Below, piece by piece: positions 1 to 6,731 of a DNA stretch of 11,061 nucleotides. Location: positions 1 to 11,061 of the forward strand of contig JAITAJ010000060.1 of assembly GCA_031284185.1 (NCBI GenBank). Direction: 5' to 3'. Numbering within the stretch: position 1 is the stretch's first letter; each line of letters begins with the position of its first letter. The position numbers and the translations under genes were made by a program. This DNA comes from Accumulibacter sp. Its GTDB lineage: Bacteria > Pseudomonadota > Gammaproteobacteria > Burkholderiales > Rhodocyclaceae. The notes under the pieces are model-generated. The model did not search any database. It saw only the letters and a list, made by a program, of their open reading frames with translations, and had not been told where the DNA came from.

Positions 1-26
1 ATGTCAGCATTTGAACCAGAAACACT

Positions 27-656
27 CTAGACCGTAGTTGCATCACATACGTCTTCCCAGGTCATGAGGTATCCCGGCACAGTGGTATAGCGTTCGTTGT
101 ACAGCAAGGACTGCGACAACTCTCGCCTATACCATTGCGCATCTAGCATCTGGCGTGTGCTGATCAGGATAAACGCAGCTCTTTTGACTTTCCCCGTTCT
201 GAGATTCACGAGGTAGTCAATCTGCCGAGCGAACTGATTCTTCTCTGGTCCGCGGTCGTAGCCGATCGATCCGCCGATCTTGTTTTCGAACATCACGACG
301 GTTGCAAGATTGGCACTGATATAAAGCAGGTCGGCCGGCATACTTCCCCATATGGATTCCTCACGTTCATCACGGCTTGGAAGTACATACTCGGACAGGA
401 AGGCGCCAGGATGAGTAATCATATCCGCGGCAGAAGCCATCCGATTGAACGTGTCGCAATCATAAAGCGCAACTCGTTCCCATGCGATGGCCTGTCGTTG
501 GGCATAAAAGGACAGGAGACCAGTCAGATTGGTCTCTGAGCGAGGAACACAAGCGCTCAAGGGATCACAGAAACCGCAACGTCGCGCGTACTCGAAAAGG
601 GCTGCTCTCATGAGAACCTCCAATGAGCTGCGGCTCAACGCCGGGACGATGGTCAT
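27..656 (-). CDS. Hypothetical protein with PD-(D/E)XK nuclease-like core
   Basis: I do not recognise a named family. The 209-residue product has a pattern resembling the PD-(D/E)XK nuclease fold: a hydrophobic strand with an acidic residue (PADLLYI, D109), then a strand ending in an E-x-K pair (VVMFENKIGG, E124 and K126), then a helix carrying RQIDYLV, then another strand (AAFILIST). The end, PGYLMTWEDV, resembles the C-terminal strand of several uncharacterised nuclease-like proteins. There is no signal peptide or membrane segment, so it should be cytoplasmic. I chose the ATG at 654-656 because an AAGGGA lies 11 bases upstream; the frame stays open to 818, but that extension would overlap the preceding gene. 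It follows the DctP-like gene on the same strand by 106 bases. Base composition looks somewhat less GC-rich than the core genes, which suggests acquisition. Catalytic activity is inference from motif spacing only. Confidence 0.6.
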   Translation of the reverse strand: MTIVPALSRSSLEVLMRAALFEYARRCGFCDPLSACVPRSETNLTGLLSFYAQRQAIAWERVALYDCDTFNRMASAADMITHPGAFLSEYVLPSRDEREESIWGSMPADLLYISANLATVVMFENKIGGSIGYDRGPEKNQFARQIDYLVNLRTGKVKRAAFILISTRQMLDAQWYRRELSQSLLYNERYTTVPGYLMTWEDVCDATTV

Positions 657-668
657 CGTAAAATCAAT

Positions 669-686
669 CCCTTGGCGACGCAAGGG
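669..686 (-). promoter_or_regulatory. Hairpin overlapping the ribosome-binding site of the nuclease-like gene
   Basis: CCCTTG (669-674) and CAAGGG (681-686) form a 6-bp stem with a 6-base loop. On the minus strand the 3' arm contains the AAGGGA that is the only plausible ribosome-binding site for the start at 656, and it is followed by ATTGATTTT. It could be a weak terminator for the upstream DctP-like gene or could hide the ribosome-binding site. Neither role can be decided from sequence alone. Confidence 0.25.
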
Positions 687-762
687 AAGCGCAAAAGCCA
701 AGGCCCCGTTCATCGACGCGATGACGCAGGAGGGCAAACTTCCAGTCCTTTCCGATGGACGT

Positions 763-1806
763 CTATTTGTCGCTTTCAGCATCGGAATGTTTCCTGCCGA
801 TGGCAACGGCGGCCTCATGGATTTCGTCGACCTGGGGTAGTCCCTTGTCCTTCATTTGCTTGATCCAGTCCCCGTGCATGGGCTGCACGGCCTTGACCCA
901 GCGCTCCAGTTCTTCCTTGGGCAATTCGATGAAGGTATGGCCGTTCTTCTTCAGCCAGTCGATGTCGCGCTTCACGCTCTCGTCGAGGACCTTGCCGCTG
1001 CGGCGGACCATGGCCTCGCCGCTTTTCCTTTCGATGATCTCTCTGATGTCGCCGGGCAGGGAGTTCCAGCGATCCAGGTTCATGGCCGCCCAGAAGCTGC
1101 CGGTGCCCAGATCGATGATCGTCGTGTATTTGCAGGCCTCGTAGATCTTGGTGGGACGCACGTTGGCGATGCCCACGAGCACCCCGTCGGCCATGCCTTT
1201 TTGCAGCGCCATGTAAGCGTCGCCGGCGGTCACCTGGATCGGAGAAGCGCCGAGGTGTTTCAGCATTTCCAGCCAGAGCGAGCTCCAGGCGATGATCTTC
1301 ATGCCCTTGAGTTCTTCCAGGCTTTTCACCGGCTTGGTCGTATGCAGTTCGAGCAGCACGCCGGCCCATTCAAAGAGCACCTTCACATCTTTCAGTTCGT
1401 CCCGGATGGCAGGAAAAGTGTTGTAAAGCTCCCAACTGGAAAGCCCGGCGGCGGTGGCGCTCTTCGCCATCATCGGAAGGTCCATGACCGTGGACAGCGG
1501 GAATTTGCCCGTCGGACGGTTGAGCCCGTTGCCCCCGATGTCGACCGTTCCCTTGACCGTGGCCGCATAGGTTTCCGGCTCGGGGTTCAGGGTGTTGGGG
1601 TTGAAATAATTGATCTCGACCCGCCCGCCCGTGGCCTCCCCGATTTCCTTGGCCCAGGGCAGAAACGCCTGCTGCACCACGATATGCTTGTCCATATAGT
1701 GGGAAGTCATGCTCAGTTTGAATTCGGGAGCCGCCGTTCCGACAACGGGCGCCACCATCATGAGAATACCCAGCCAGATGCCGAAGATGCGAAGACAAGG
1801 TTTCAT
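763..1806 (-). CDS. TRAP transporter solute-binding protein, DctP family (orphan)
   Basis: This is a periplasmic binding protein that should capture an organic acid or related solute and deliver it to a TRAP membrane complex. The 347-residue length fits the family. Residues 1-25 form a Sec signal peptide (KPCLR, a hydrophobic stretch, then VVGTAA before PEFKLS). The mature part has family landmarks: PETYAATVKGTVDIG, SLEELKGMKI (162-171), the AGDAYMALQKGMADGV segment (194-209) and a C-terminal helical region. The start ATG at 1804-1806 is supported by GGAGGAG (1813-1819) six bases upstream; the frame continues to 2109 but runs through transposase remnant. The arginine that usually follows GMKI in this family, and binds the ligand carboxylate, is isoleucine 171 here. 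No DctQ or DctM genes are in the window, so its membrane partner must be elsewhere or the protein has another role. Family assignment is firm; the ligand is unknown. Confidence 0.88.
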   Translation of the reverse strand: MKPCLRIFGIWLGILMMVAPVVGTAAPEFKLSMTSHYMDKHIVVQQAFLPWAKEIGEATGGRVEINYFNPNTLNPEPETYAATVKGTVDIGGNGLNRPTGKFPLSTVMDLPMMAKSATAAGLSSWELYNTFPAIRDELKDVKVLFEWAGVLLELHTTKPVKSLEELKGMKIIAWSSLWLEMLKHLGASPIQVTAGDAYMALQKGMADGVLVGIANVRPTKIYEACKYTTIIDLGTGSFWAAMNLDRWNSLPGDIREIIERKSGEAMVRRSGKVLDESVKRDIDWLKKNGHTFIELPKEELERWVKAVQPMHGDWIKQMKDKGLPQVDEIHEAAVAIGRKHSDAESDK

Positions 1807-1886
1807 GAAACGCTCCTCCATGATGTGCGGGACACATAGGAAATCCCAACGCCAAAGAAAACCTAGAATAGCAACATGCCGCCACC

Positions 1887-2382
1887 TTCCGAACGATTGA
1901 TTTCGTATAAGCGAATCACGCGGCTGAATATGGAATACGACAGAACGCAAACCTTGCCCGAGCGATGTGAGCGGCGAAGAATGAGCCTTTGCCGCCCTGA
2001 CCTGGCCCTTTTCCCGCTCGATGCCGGCCAGCGTCGTCACGATCCACACGGCGTGTTCAACGCATTGCGCCATATCGTGCGCGTCGGCGCCGTGAAGGAT
2101 GCTGCCCAACGACCAGCCACCGTAGTCGCGGGTTCATCAACGGATACGGCGCTGGCTCAAGACCAGTTGCATCGAGACCATCGTGCATGATTTTCGCCCA
2201 CTGCCGTACCTGAGCGACAGAAGACGCTCCACTCGTCGAACGCAGTTCTGGTCGGGCAGCCCGCTTTCGGCGCTTGGCCCGCGACTGCGAGCGTCTGCCC
2301 GAAGCCCCGGCAGGATCGCGCTACCTCGCCTTCGTCTGTCTCATGCCGGCGCATTTGAAGACGCTGCCGACATCGTTCGGAA
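1887..2382. repeat. Candidate terminal inverted repeats of the IS relic (1887-1897 and 2372-2382)
   Basis: TTCCGAACGAT at 1887-1897 is the exact reverse complement of ATCGTTCGGAA at 2372-2382. The pair brackets the transposase relic, starting 33 bases before its reconstructed start codon and ending about 10 bases before its last in-frame stop. The position fits IS terminal repeats. I see no clear target-site duplication outside them, which is not surprising in a decayed copy. Confidence 0.45.
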
Positions 2383-2392
2383 CTTGTTCTAG
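1930..2392 (+). pseudogene. Decayed IS5-type transposase with internal deletion
   Basis: Reading across three frames recovers pieces of one IS5-type (DDE) transposase in order. The N-terminus RKPCPSDVSGEE*AFAA starts at 1946, with an ATG at 1930. LALFPLDAGQRRHD and VFNALRHIVR (2053-2082) follow, then AP*RMLPNDQPP* (2087-2125), then RRWLKTSCIETIVHDF (about 2147-2197), and finally VERSSGRAARFRRLARD and CERLPEAP (2235 to about 2310) running to RYLAFVCLM. Three stop codons (TGA 1982, TGA 2093, TAG 2123) fall where this family usually has tryptophan. Frame changes occur near 1935, 2000 and 2085. The middle of the protein, including the first two catalytic acidic residues, is missing between about 2215 and 2235. 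Roughly half of a usual 270-residue protein remains. Family assignment rests on remembered motifs (FNALR.IVR, W-RMLPND-PPW, VERSF-W--RFRRLARD-ERL). It cannot be functional. Confidence 0.8.
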
Positions 2393-2395
2393 AAT
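2367..2395 (+). promoter_or_regulatory. Candidate sigma-70 promoter for the MdtD-like exporter
   Basis: CCGACA (2367-2372), a 17-base spacer and TAGAAT (2390-2395) match the -35 and -10 consensus at 4 of 6 and 5 of 6 positions. The predicted start of transcription would be about 40 bases before the exporter's ATG. The elements straddle the right inverted repeat and the end of the transposase relic, so the IS end may have contributed the promoter. This is sequence matching only. Confidence 0.3.
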
Positions 2396-2443
2396 CATGT
2401 CTTTGGCGCAGCACGGCCCGCCTGGCGTATCCTCGCATCGATC

Positions 2444-3847
2444 ATGGAACGTTCCCCCTCACTTACCGCCGACGATACCCGTTTCATACCGTGGATCGTC
2501 GCCACCGCCCTGTTCATGCAGACCCTGGACGGCAGCATCCTGAACACGGCGCTGCCGGCCATGGCGCAGTCGCTGCGCGAAAGCCCGCTGCGCATGCAAT
2601 CGACGATCATCGCCTACATGCTGACCGTGGCCATGTTCATTCCGGCGTCGGGATGGCTGGCCGACCGCTTCGGCTCGCGGCGGACGTTCACCACGGCCAT
2701 CGCCCTGTTCGCGCTCGGCTCGCTGCTCTGCGCCCTGTCCCCGACGCTGGGCTGGCTGGTCGCTTCGCGTGTCGTGCAAGGCGTCGGCGGCGCGATGATG
2801 ATGCCGGTCGGGCGTCTGGTCGTGCTGCGAGCCTTTCCCCGTTCGGAACTGGTGCGCGTGCTCAGCTTCATCACCGTCCCCGGTTTGCTCGGCCCGCTGC
2901 TCGGGCCGACGCTGGGCGGCTGGCTGGTGCAATACGCCTCCTGGCACTGGATTTTCCTGATCAACATTCCGGTGGGAATCGCCGGCTGCCTGGCCTCGCA
3001 GCGTTTCATGCCCGACTTGCGCGGCCCGGAGGCCGGCGGGTTCGACTGGATGGGTTTCGTTCTGTTCTCCGTCGCAACGATACTTGTCTCCATGGCCTTT
3101 GAAGGCATGGGAGAACTGCGCCTCTCGCCGCCGCGCATCCTCCTCCTGCTGGCCGCCGGCCTGGTCAGCCTGACGGCCTACTACCTTCATGCCAGATGCC
3201 ATCCCATACCGCTTTTCAGTCCCCGCCTGTTCACCATCCACTCCTTTGCCGTCGGCATTACCGGCAACCTGTTCGCCCGCCTGGGGACAGGCGCCATGCC
3301 GTTCCTGACGCCGCTGCTGCTGCAGGTGGCGCTCGGTTTTTCACCGGCGGAAGCCGGCATGTCGATGATCCCGATGGCATTGGCCAGCATTGCGGTCAAG
3401 CCCATCGCCACGCGCCTGATCGCCGGTTTCGGTTTCCGTCGGATACTGCTTGTCAACACGCTCCTGCTCGGCATGATGATTGCCGGATTCGCCCTGATCC
3501 CGATCGATCCATCGAGACCGCTTCTCTACGCCTACCTGGCGCTGTTCGGCGGCATCAACTCCCTGCAATTCACGGCCATGAACGCGCTGACGCTGATCGA
3601 TCTCGACGACGAAACAGCCGCCAGCGGCAACAGTCTGTTGTCGATCGTCATGCAATTATCGATCAGCCTGGGCGTGGCCTCGGCCGCCGCCACGCTCAAC
3701 GCCTTCGTAGACCTGCAGGAACTGCCGAACCAGGCCATGCTCCTCTCGGCCTTCCACAAGACATATCTGTGCGTCGGCCTGATGACGGCTTTCGCCACGG
3801 GCATTTTCTTTCAGCTACGGGCCGGGATTCAGAAGACAGAAATCTGA
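2444..3847 (+). CDS. mdtD: DHA2-family MFS multidrug exporter, MdtD-like
   Basis: This is an inner-membrane, proton-driven drug or metabolite exporter with 14 expected membrane segments. The 467-residue length and order match E. coli MdtD closely from memory: FMQTLDGSILNTALPAMAQS (24-43, motif D1), ASGWLADRFGSRR (68-80, motif A loop), RVVQGVGGAMMMPVGR (109-124), the exporter-specific motif C PGLLGPLLGPTLGG (146-159), then ASWHWIFLINIPVG. The second half keeps the family segments TPLLLQVALGFSPAEAGMSM and SGNSLLSIVMQLS. No adjacent MdtABC pump or two-component regulator is present, so it stands alone, unlike in E. coli. There is no strong ribosome-binding site before the ATG at 2444. The last codons (QKTEI and the TGA) lie inside a repeat arm that begins at 3829, so the natural C-terminus may have been replaced. 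The substrate is not predictable. Confidence 0.9.
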   Translation: MERSPSLTADDTRFIPWIVATALFMQTLDGSILNTALPAMAQSLRESPLRMQSTIIAYMLTVAMFIPASGWLADRFGSRRTFTTAIALFALGSLLCALSPTLGWLVASRVVQGVGGAMMMPVGRLVVLRAFPRSELVRVLSFITVPGLLGPLLGPTLGGWLVQYASWHWIFLINIPVGIAGCLASQRFMPDLRGPEAGGFDWMGFVLFSVATILVSMAFEGMGELRLSPPRILLLLAAGLVSLTAYYLHARCHPIPLFSPRLFTIHSFAVGITGNLFARLGTGAMPFLTPLLLQVALGFSPAEAGMSMIPMALASIAVKPIATRLIAGFGFRRILLVNTLLLGMMIAGFALIPIDPSRPLLYAYLALFGGINSLQFTAMNALTLIDLDDETAASGNSLLSIVMQLSISLGVASAAATLNAFVDLQELPNQAMLLSAFHKTYLCVGLMTAFATGIFFQLRAGIQKTEI

Positions 3848-4075
3848 GAAGACAGAAGACAGATAAACCGGGGCGCTTCGCGCCGTGGTGAACGAAAAAC
3901 CGAGCGCCCGGTTTCTCTGTCCTCTCCAGCCTCTGCCTTCTGAAGCGCTATCTTCTGCCAAGGGCAGAAAACCCACCGCCCGGTTTTTCGTTCCATAGCG
4001 GCGCGAAGCGCCGCACGCTGACCTGTCCTCTGTTTTCTGTCCCCTGTCTTCTGCCTCTCAAGCCTCTATCCTCTG
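3829..4075. repeat. Inverted arm-hairpin repeat cluster A between two convergent genes
   Basis: The left module has a purine-rich arm at 3830-3862 (starting CAGAAGACAGAAATCTGAG), then the hairpin GGCGC-TTC-GCGCC (3872-3884). The right module is its inverted counterpart: hairpin GCGGCGC-GAA-GCGCCGC (3998-4014), then an arm at 4044-4075 that reads CAGAGGATAGAGGCTTGAG on the minus strand. Between the hairpins, GAACGAAAAACCG (3890-3902) and its exact reverse complement (3981-3993) form another inverted pair, and a degenerate third arm lies at about 3915-3959. The design resembles REP/BIME-type or other non-autonomous repeats, but I cannot assign a named family. The outer arms extend into the 3' ends of mdtD and serS. 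Confidence 0.75.
3895..3914 (-). terminator. Possible terminator downstream of serS
   Basis: On the minus strand AAACCG-GGCGCT-CGGTTT forms a 6-bp stem that runs directly into TTTTT. It lies about 145 bases beyond the serS stop and within repeat cluster A. The same sequence can instead take part in the longer 13-bp pairing between 3890-3902 and 3981-3993, which would form in transcripts from either convergent gene. The stem is short, so this is a weak call. Confidence 0.35.
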
Positions 4076-5338
4076 CATCCCCCCCAGATAAGGACGCAAA
4101 ACCGACGGCACCGTGACGCTGCCGTCGGCGTTCTGGTAATTTTCCAGGATCGCCACCAGCGCGCGCCCGACGGCGAGGCCCGAGCCGTTCAGGGTATGCG
4201 CGAATTCGGTCTTGTTCTTCTCGTTGCGATAGCGCGCGCGCATTCGCCGCGCCTGGAAGGCTTCAAAATTCGAGCATGAGGAAATTTCGCGATAGGCGTT
4301 CTGCCCGGGCAGCCACACTTCCAGATCGTAGGTCCTGGCCGACGAGAAGCCCATGTCGGCAGTGCAGAGCGCGACGCGGCGATAGGGCAGGTCGAGCCTT
4401 TCGAGAATGGCTTCGGCATGACGGGTCAGTTCTTCGTGCGCCTCGTCCGATTTTTCCGCGGCGACGATCTGTACCAGCTCGACCTTGTCGAACTGGTGCT
4501 GACGGATCATGCCGCGCGTGTCCTTGCCGTAGGAACCGGCCTCGGAACGAAAACACGGCGTATGGCAGACGAATTTCAACGGCAGCGCGTCAGAAGCCAG
4601 TATCTCGTCGCGCACGATGTTGGTGACCGGCACTTCGGCGGTCGGTATCAGATACAGCGGATCGGCGTCGGCGCGCGGTATCTTGAACAGGTCGGCCTCG
4701 AATTTCGGTAGCTGGCCGGTACCGAACATGCTGTCGGGATTGACTAGATAAGGAACGTAGACTTCCGTGTAACCGTGTTCCACGGTGTGCACGTCGAGCA
4801 TGAACTGCGAGAGCGCGCGATGTATACGCGCCACCGGCCCCTTGAGCAGCGAGAAACGCGCGCCGGCGATCCTGGCGGCGACGGCAAAATCGATCTGCCC
4901 CAGCCCTTCGCCGAGGTCGACGTGATCCCTGACCGGGAAATCGAAGATGCGCGGCACGCCCCATTTCCTGATCTCGACGTTGTCGGCCTCGCTTTTCCCG
5001 ACCGGCACGCTCTCCTGCGGCACGTTGGGAATGGCGGCGACGAAGGCTTCCAGCTCATCGAGCAGTTCGGCGAGACGCCGCGCATTGGCGTCGAGTTCGT
5101 CCTTCAGCGCGGCAACCTCGGCCATCATCGCGGAAGCGTCCTCGCCCCGGCCCTTGAGCGCGCCGATTCGTTTCGACAGGCCGTTGCGCGTCGCCTGCAA
5201 CTCCTGCGTCCGGGTCTGCAGGGTCTTGCGTTCGGCTTCGAGCTTCCGGAAAGTGGCGACGTCGAGCGTGTAGGCGCGTGTGGCGAGGCGCGCGCGAACG
5301 GTGTCGATGTCGGCGCGCAGCGATTGGATGTCAAGCAT
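4058..5338 (-). CDS. serS: Seryl-tRNA synthetase
   Basis: This class II aminoacyl-tRNA synthetase charges tRNA-Ser (and tRNA-Sec where present) with serine in the cytoplasm. The 426-residue length is typical. Residues 1-105 are the N-terminal antiparallel coiled-coil arm that grips the tRNA long variable arm. The catalytic domain shows the serine-binding TAE (233-235, in IPTAEVPVTN), motif 2 FRSEAGSYGKDTRGMIRQHQ (263-282), EISSCSNFE (351-359) and motif 3 NGSGLAVGRALVAILENYQ (384-402). The ATG at 5336-5338 has GAGGA six bases upstream. The gene follows rarA by 71 bases on the same strand, as the last gene of the ftsK-lolA-rarA-serS block. The final residues QRIEA and the TGA come from a repeat arm (4044-4075). 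The catalytic core is intact and the gene should be functional. Confidence 0.97.
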   Translation of the reverse strand: MLDIQSLRADIDTVRARLATRAYTLDVATFRKLEAERKTLQTRTQELQATRNGLSKRIGALKGRGEDASAMMAEVAALKDELDANARRLAELLDELEAFVAAIPNVPQESVPVGKSEADNVEIRKWGVPRIFDFPVRDHVDLGEGLGQIDFAVAARIAGARFSLLKGPVARIHRALSQFMLDVHTVEHGYTEVYVPYLVNPDSMFGTGQLPKFEADLFKIPRADADPLYLIPTAEVPVTNIVRDEILASDALPLKFVCHTPCFRSEAGSYGKDTRGMIRQHQFDKVELVQIVAAEKSDEAHEELTRHAEAILERLDLPYRRVALCTADMGFSSARTYDLEVWLPGQNAYREISSCSNFEAFQARRMRARYRNEKNKTEFAHTLNGSGLAVGRALVAILENYQNADGSVTVPSVLRPYLGGMQRIEA

Positions 5339-5409
5339 GGTCGGTCCTCAAAGTGGAAAAACGGCTCTCCGCGACACGGTCGAATGCGGCAGCCACGGTG
5401 ACAGGAATT

Positions 5410-6731
5410 CTAGGGTTTTTCATGCGCTTTTCCCCGCGCTTCGCGGTCGAGTTCGCGCAGATGCGCCAGCTTTTCTCGAATCCTGATTTCCAGCCCCCGG
5501 TCGACGGGCCGGTACCACTCGACCGCCGGCATCTCCTCGGGGAAGTAGTTCTCGCCCGCCGCGTAAGCCTCCGCCTCGTGGTGCGCGTAGCGGTAGTTCT
5601 TTCCGTAATCGAGTTCGCGCATCAGCTTGGTCGGCGCGTTGCGCAGATGCAGCGGCACCGGGCGGGAACCGTCCCGGGCGACGAAGGCGCGCGCGGCATT
5701 GTAGGCGAGGTAGGCGGCATTCGATTTGGCGGCCACGGCCATGTAGATCACGGCCTCGGCCAGCGCCAGCTCGCCTTCCGGCGAACCCAGCCGCTCGTAG
5801 GCTTCGGCGGCGATGGCGGCGACCTGCGCGGCCCGCGGATCGGCGAGGCCGATGTCCTCCCAGGACATGCGCACGATGCGGCGCGCCAGGTAGCGCGGGT
5901 CGGCGCCGCCGTCGAGCATACGGCAGAACCAGTACAGCGCGGCGTCGGGATTCGAGCCGCGCACCGATTTGTGCAGGGCCGATATCTGGTCGTAGAACGC
6001 TTCGCCGCCTTTGTCGAAGCGGCGCAGGCTCTGCGAGAGCGTATCTTCGATGAAAGCGCCGTCGATGTTCGCGCGCCGGACCGTTGCCGCCGCCGTCTGC
6101 GTCTGTTCGAGCAGGTTGATCAGGCGCCGCGCGTCGCCGTCGGCGTGGCCGATCAGCCGGTCGCGCGCCGCCTCGTCGAAGGACAGTCCCTGCAGCGCTC
6201 TCGCGCAGGCGCGTGAGAAGAGTTGCCCCATCTCTTCTTCGGACAGCGGATTGAGCACATAGACCGCGGCGCGGGAGAGCAGCGCCGAATTGACCTCAAC
6301 GAGGGATTCTCGGTCGTCGCGCCGACCAGCGTCAGAAGGCCCGCCTCGACGTAGGGCAGAAAGGCGTCCTGCTGCGCCTTGTTGAAGCGGTGCACTTCGT
6401 CGACGAAGAGGATCGTCGCTCGTCCGTGCTGCGCGCGCGCGATCTCGGCCCGCGCCACGGCCTCGCGGATGTCCCTGACCCCGGAAAACACGGCGGAGAG
6501 CGCCAGGAATTCGGCGTCGAAGGCATCGGCCATCAGCCGCGCCAGAGTCGTCTTGCCGACGCCGGGCGGCCCCCAGAAAATCAGGGAATGGGGTTTGCGC
6601 GCCTCGAAGGCGAGACGCAAGGGTTTGCCCGGCCCGAGCAGGTGGCGCTGCCCGATGACTTCATCGAGCGTCTTCGGGCGCAGCGCCTCGGCGAGCGGCA
6701 CCGAGTGCGGCTGGACGAAAAGCTCACTCAC
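5410..6731 (-). pseudogene. rarA: Replication-associated recombination protein A, frameshifted
   Basis: RarA (MgsA) is an AAA+ clamp-loader-like ATPase that acts at stalled replication forks. The N-terminal frame (6731 down to about 6300) gives the Walker A GPPGVGKT (54-61), Walker B LFVDEVHRFNK (108-118) and sensor-1 VGATTENPS (136-144). The rest (SALLSRA, sensor-2 GDARRLINLLE, then KSVRGSNPDAALYWFCRML and SWEDIGLADPRA) continues in another frame to 5410. The break is a single missing base between 6297 and 6298: restoring one G on the plus strand recovers the usual NPSFEVNSALLSRA and a normal 440-residue protein. As written, translation would stop at 6153 after 192 residues. Everything else is well conserved, so this is either a very recent mutation or a sequencing or assembly error. 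The GTG start at 6731 overlaps the end of lolA by 8 bases, indicating translational coupling. The next gene is serS. Confidence 0.85.

Noticed and set aside
856..1839. 327-codon plus-strand frame opposite the DctP-like gene
   Set aside because: It is a mirror of a well-supported gene, its product has low complexity, and it has no ribosome-binding site.
1807..2109. N-terminal extension of the DctP-like protein to 2109
   Set aside because: The signal peptide and strong ribosome-binding site define the start at 1806; the extension reads the transposase relic backwards.
5278..6216. 312-codon plus-strand frame opposite rarA
   Set aside because: It is antisense to the conserved C-terminal part of RarA and has no recognisable domain.
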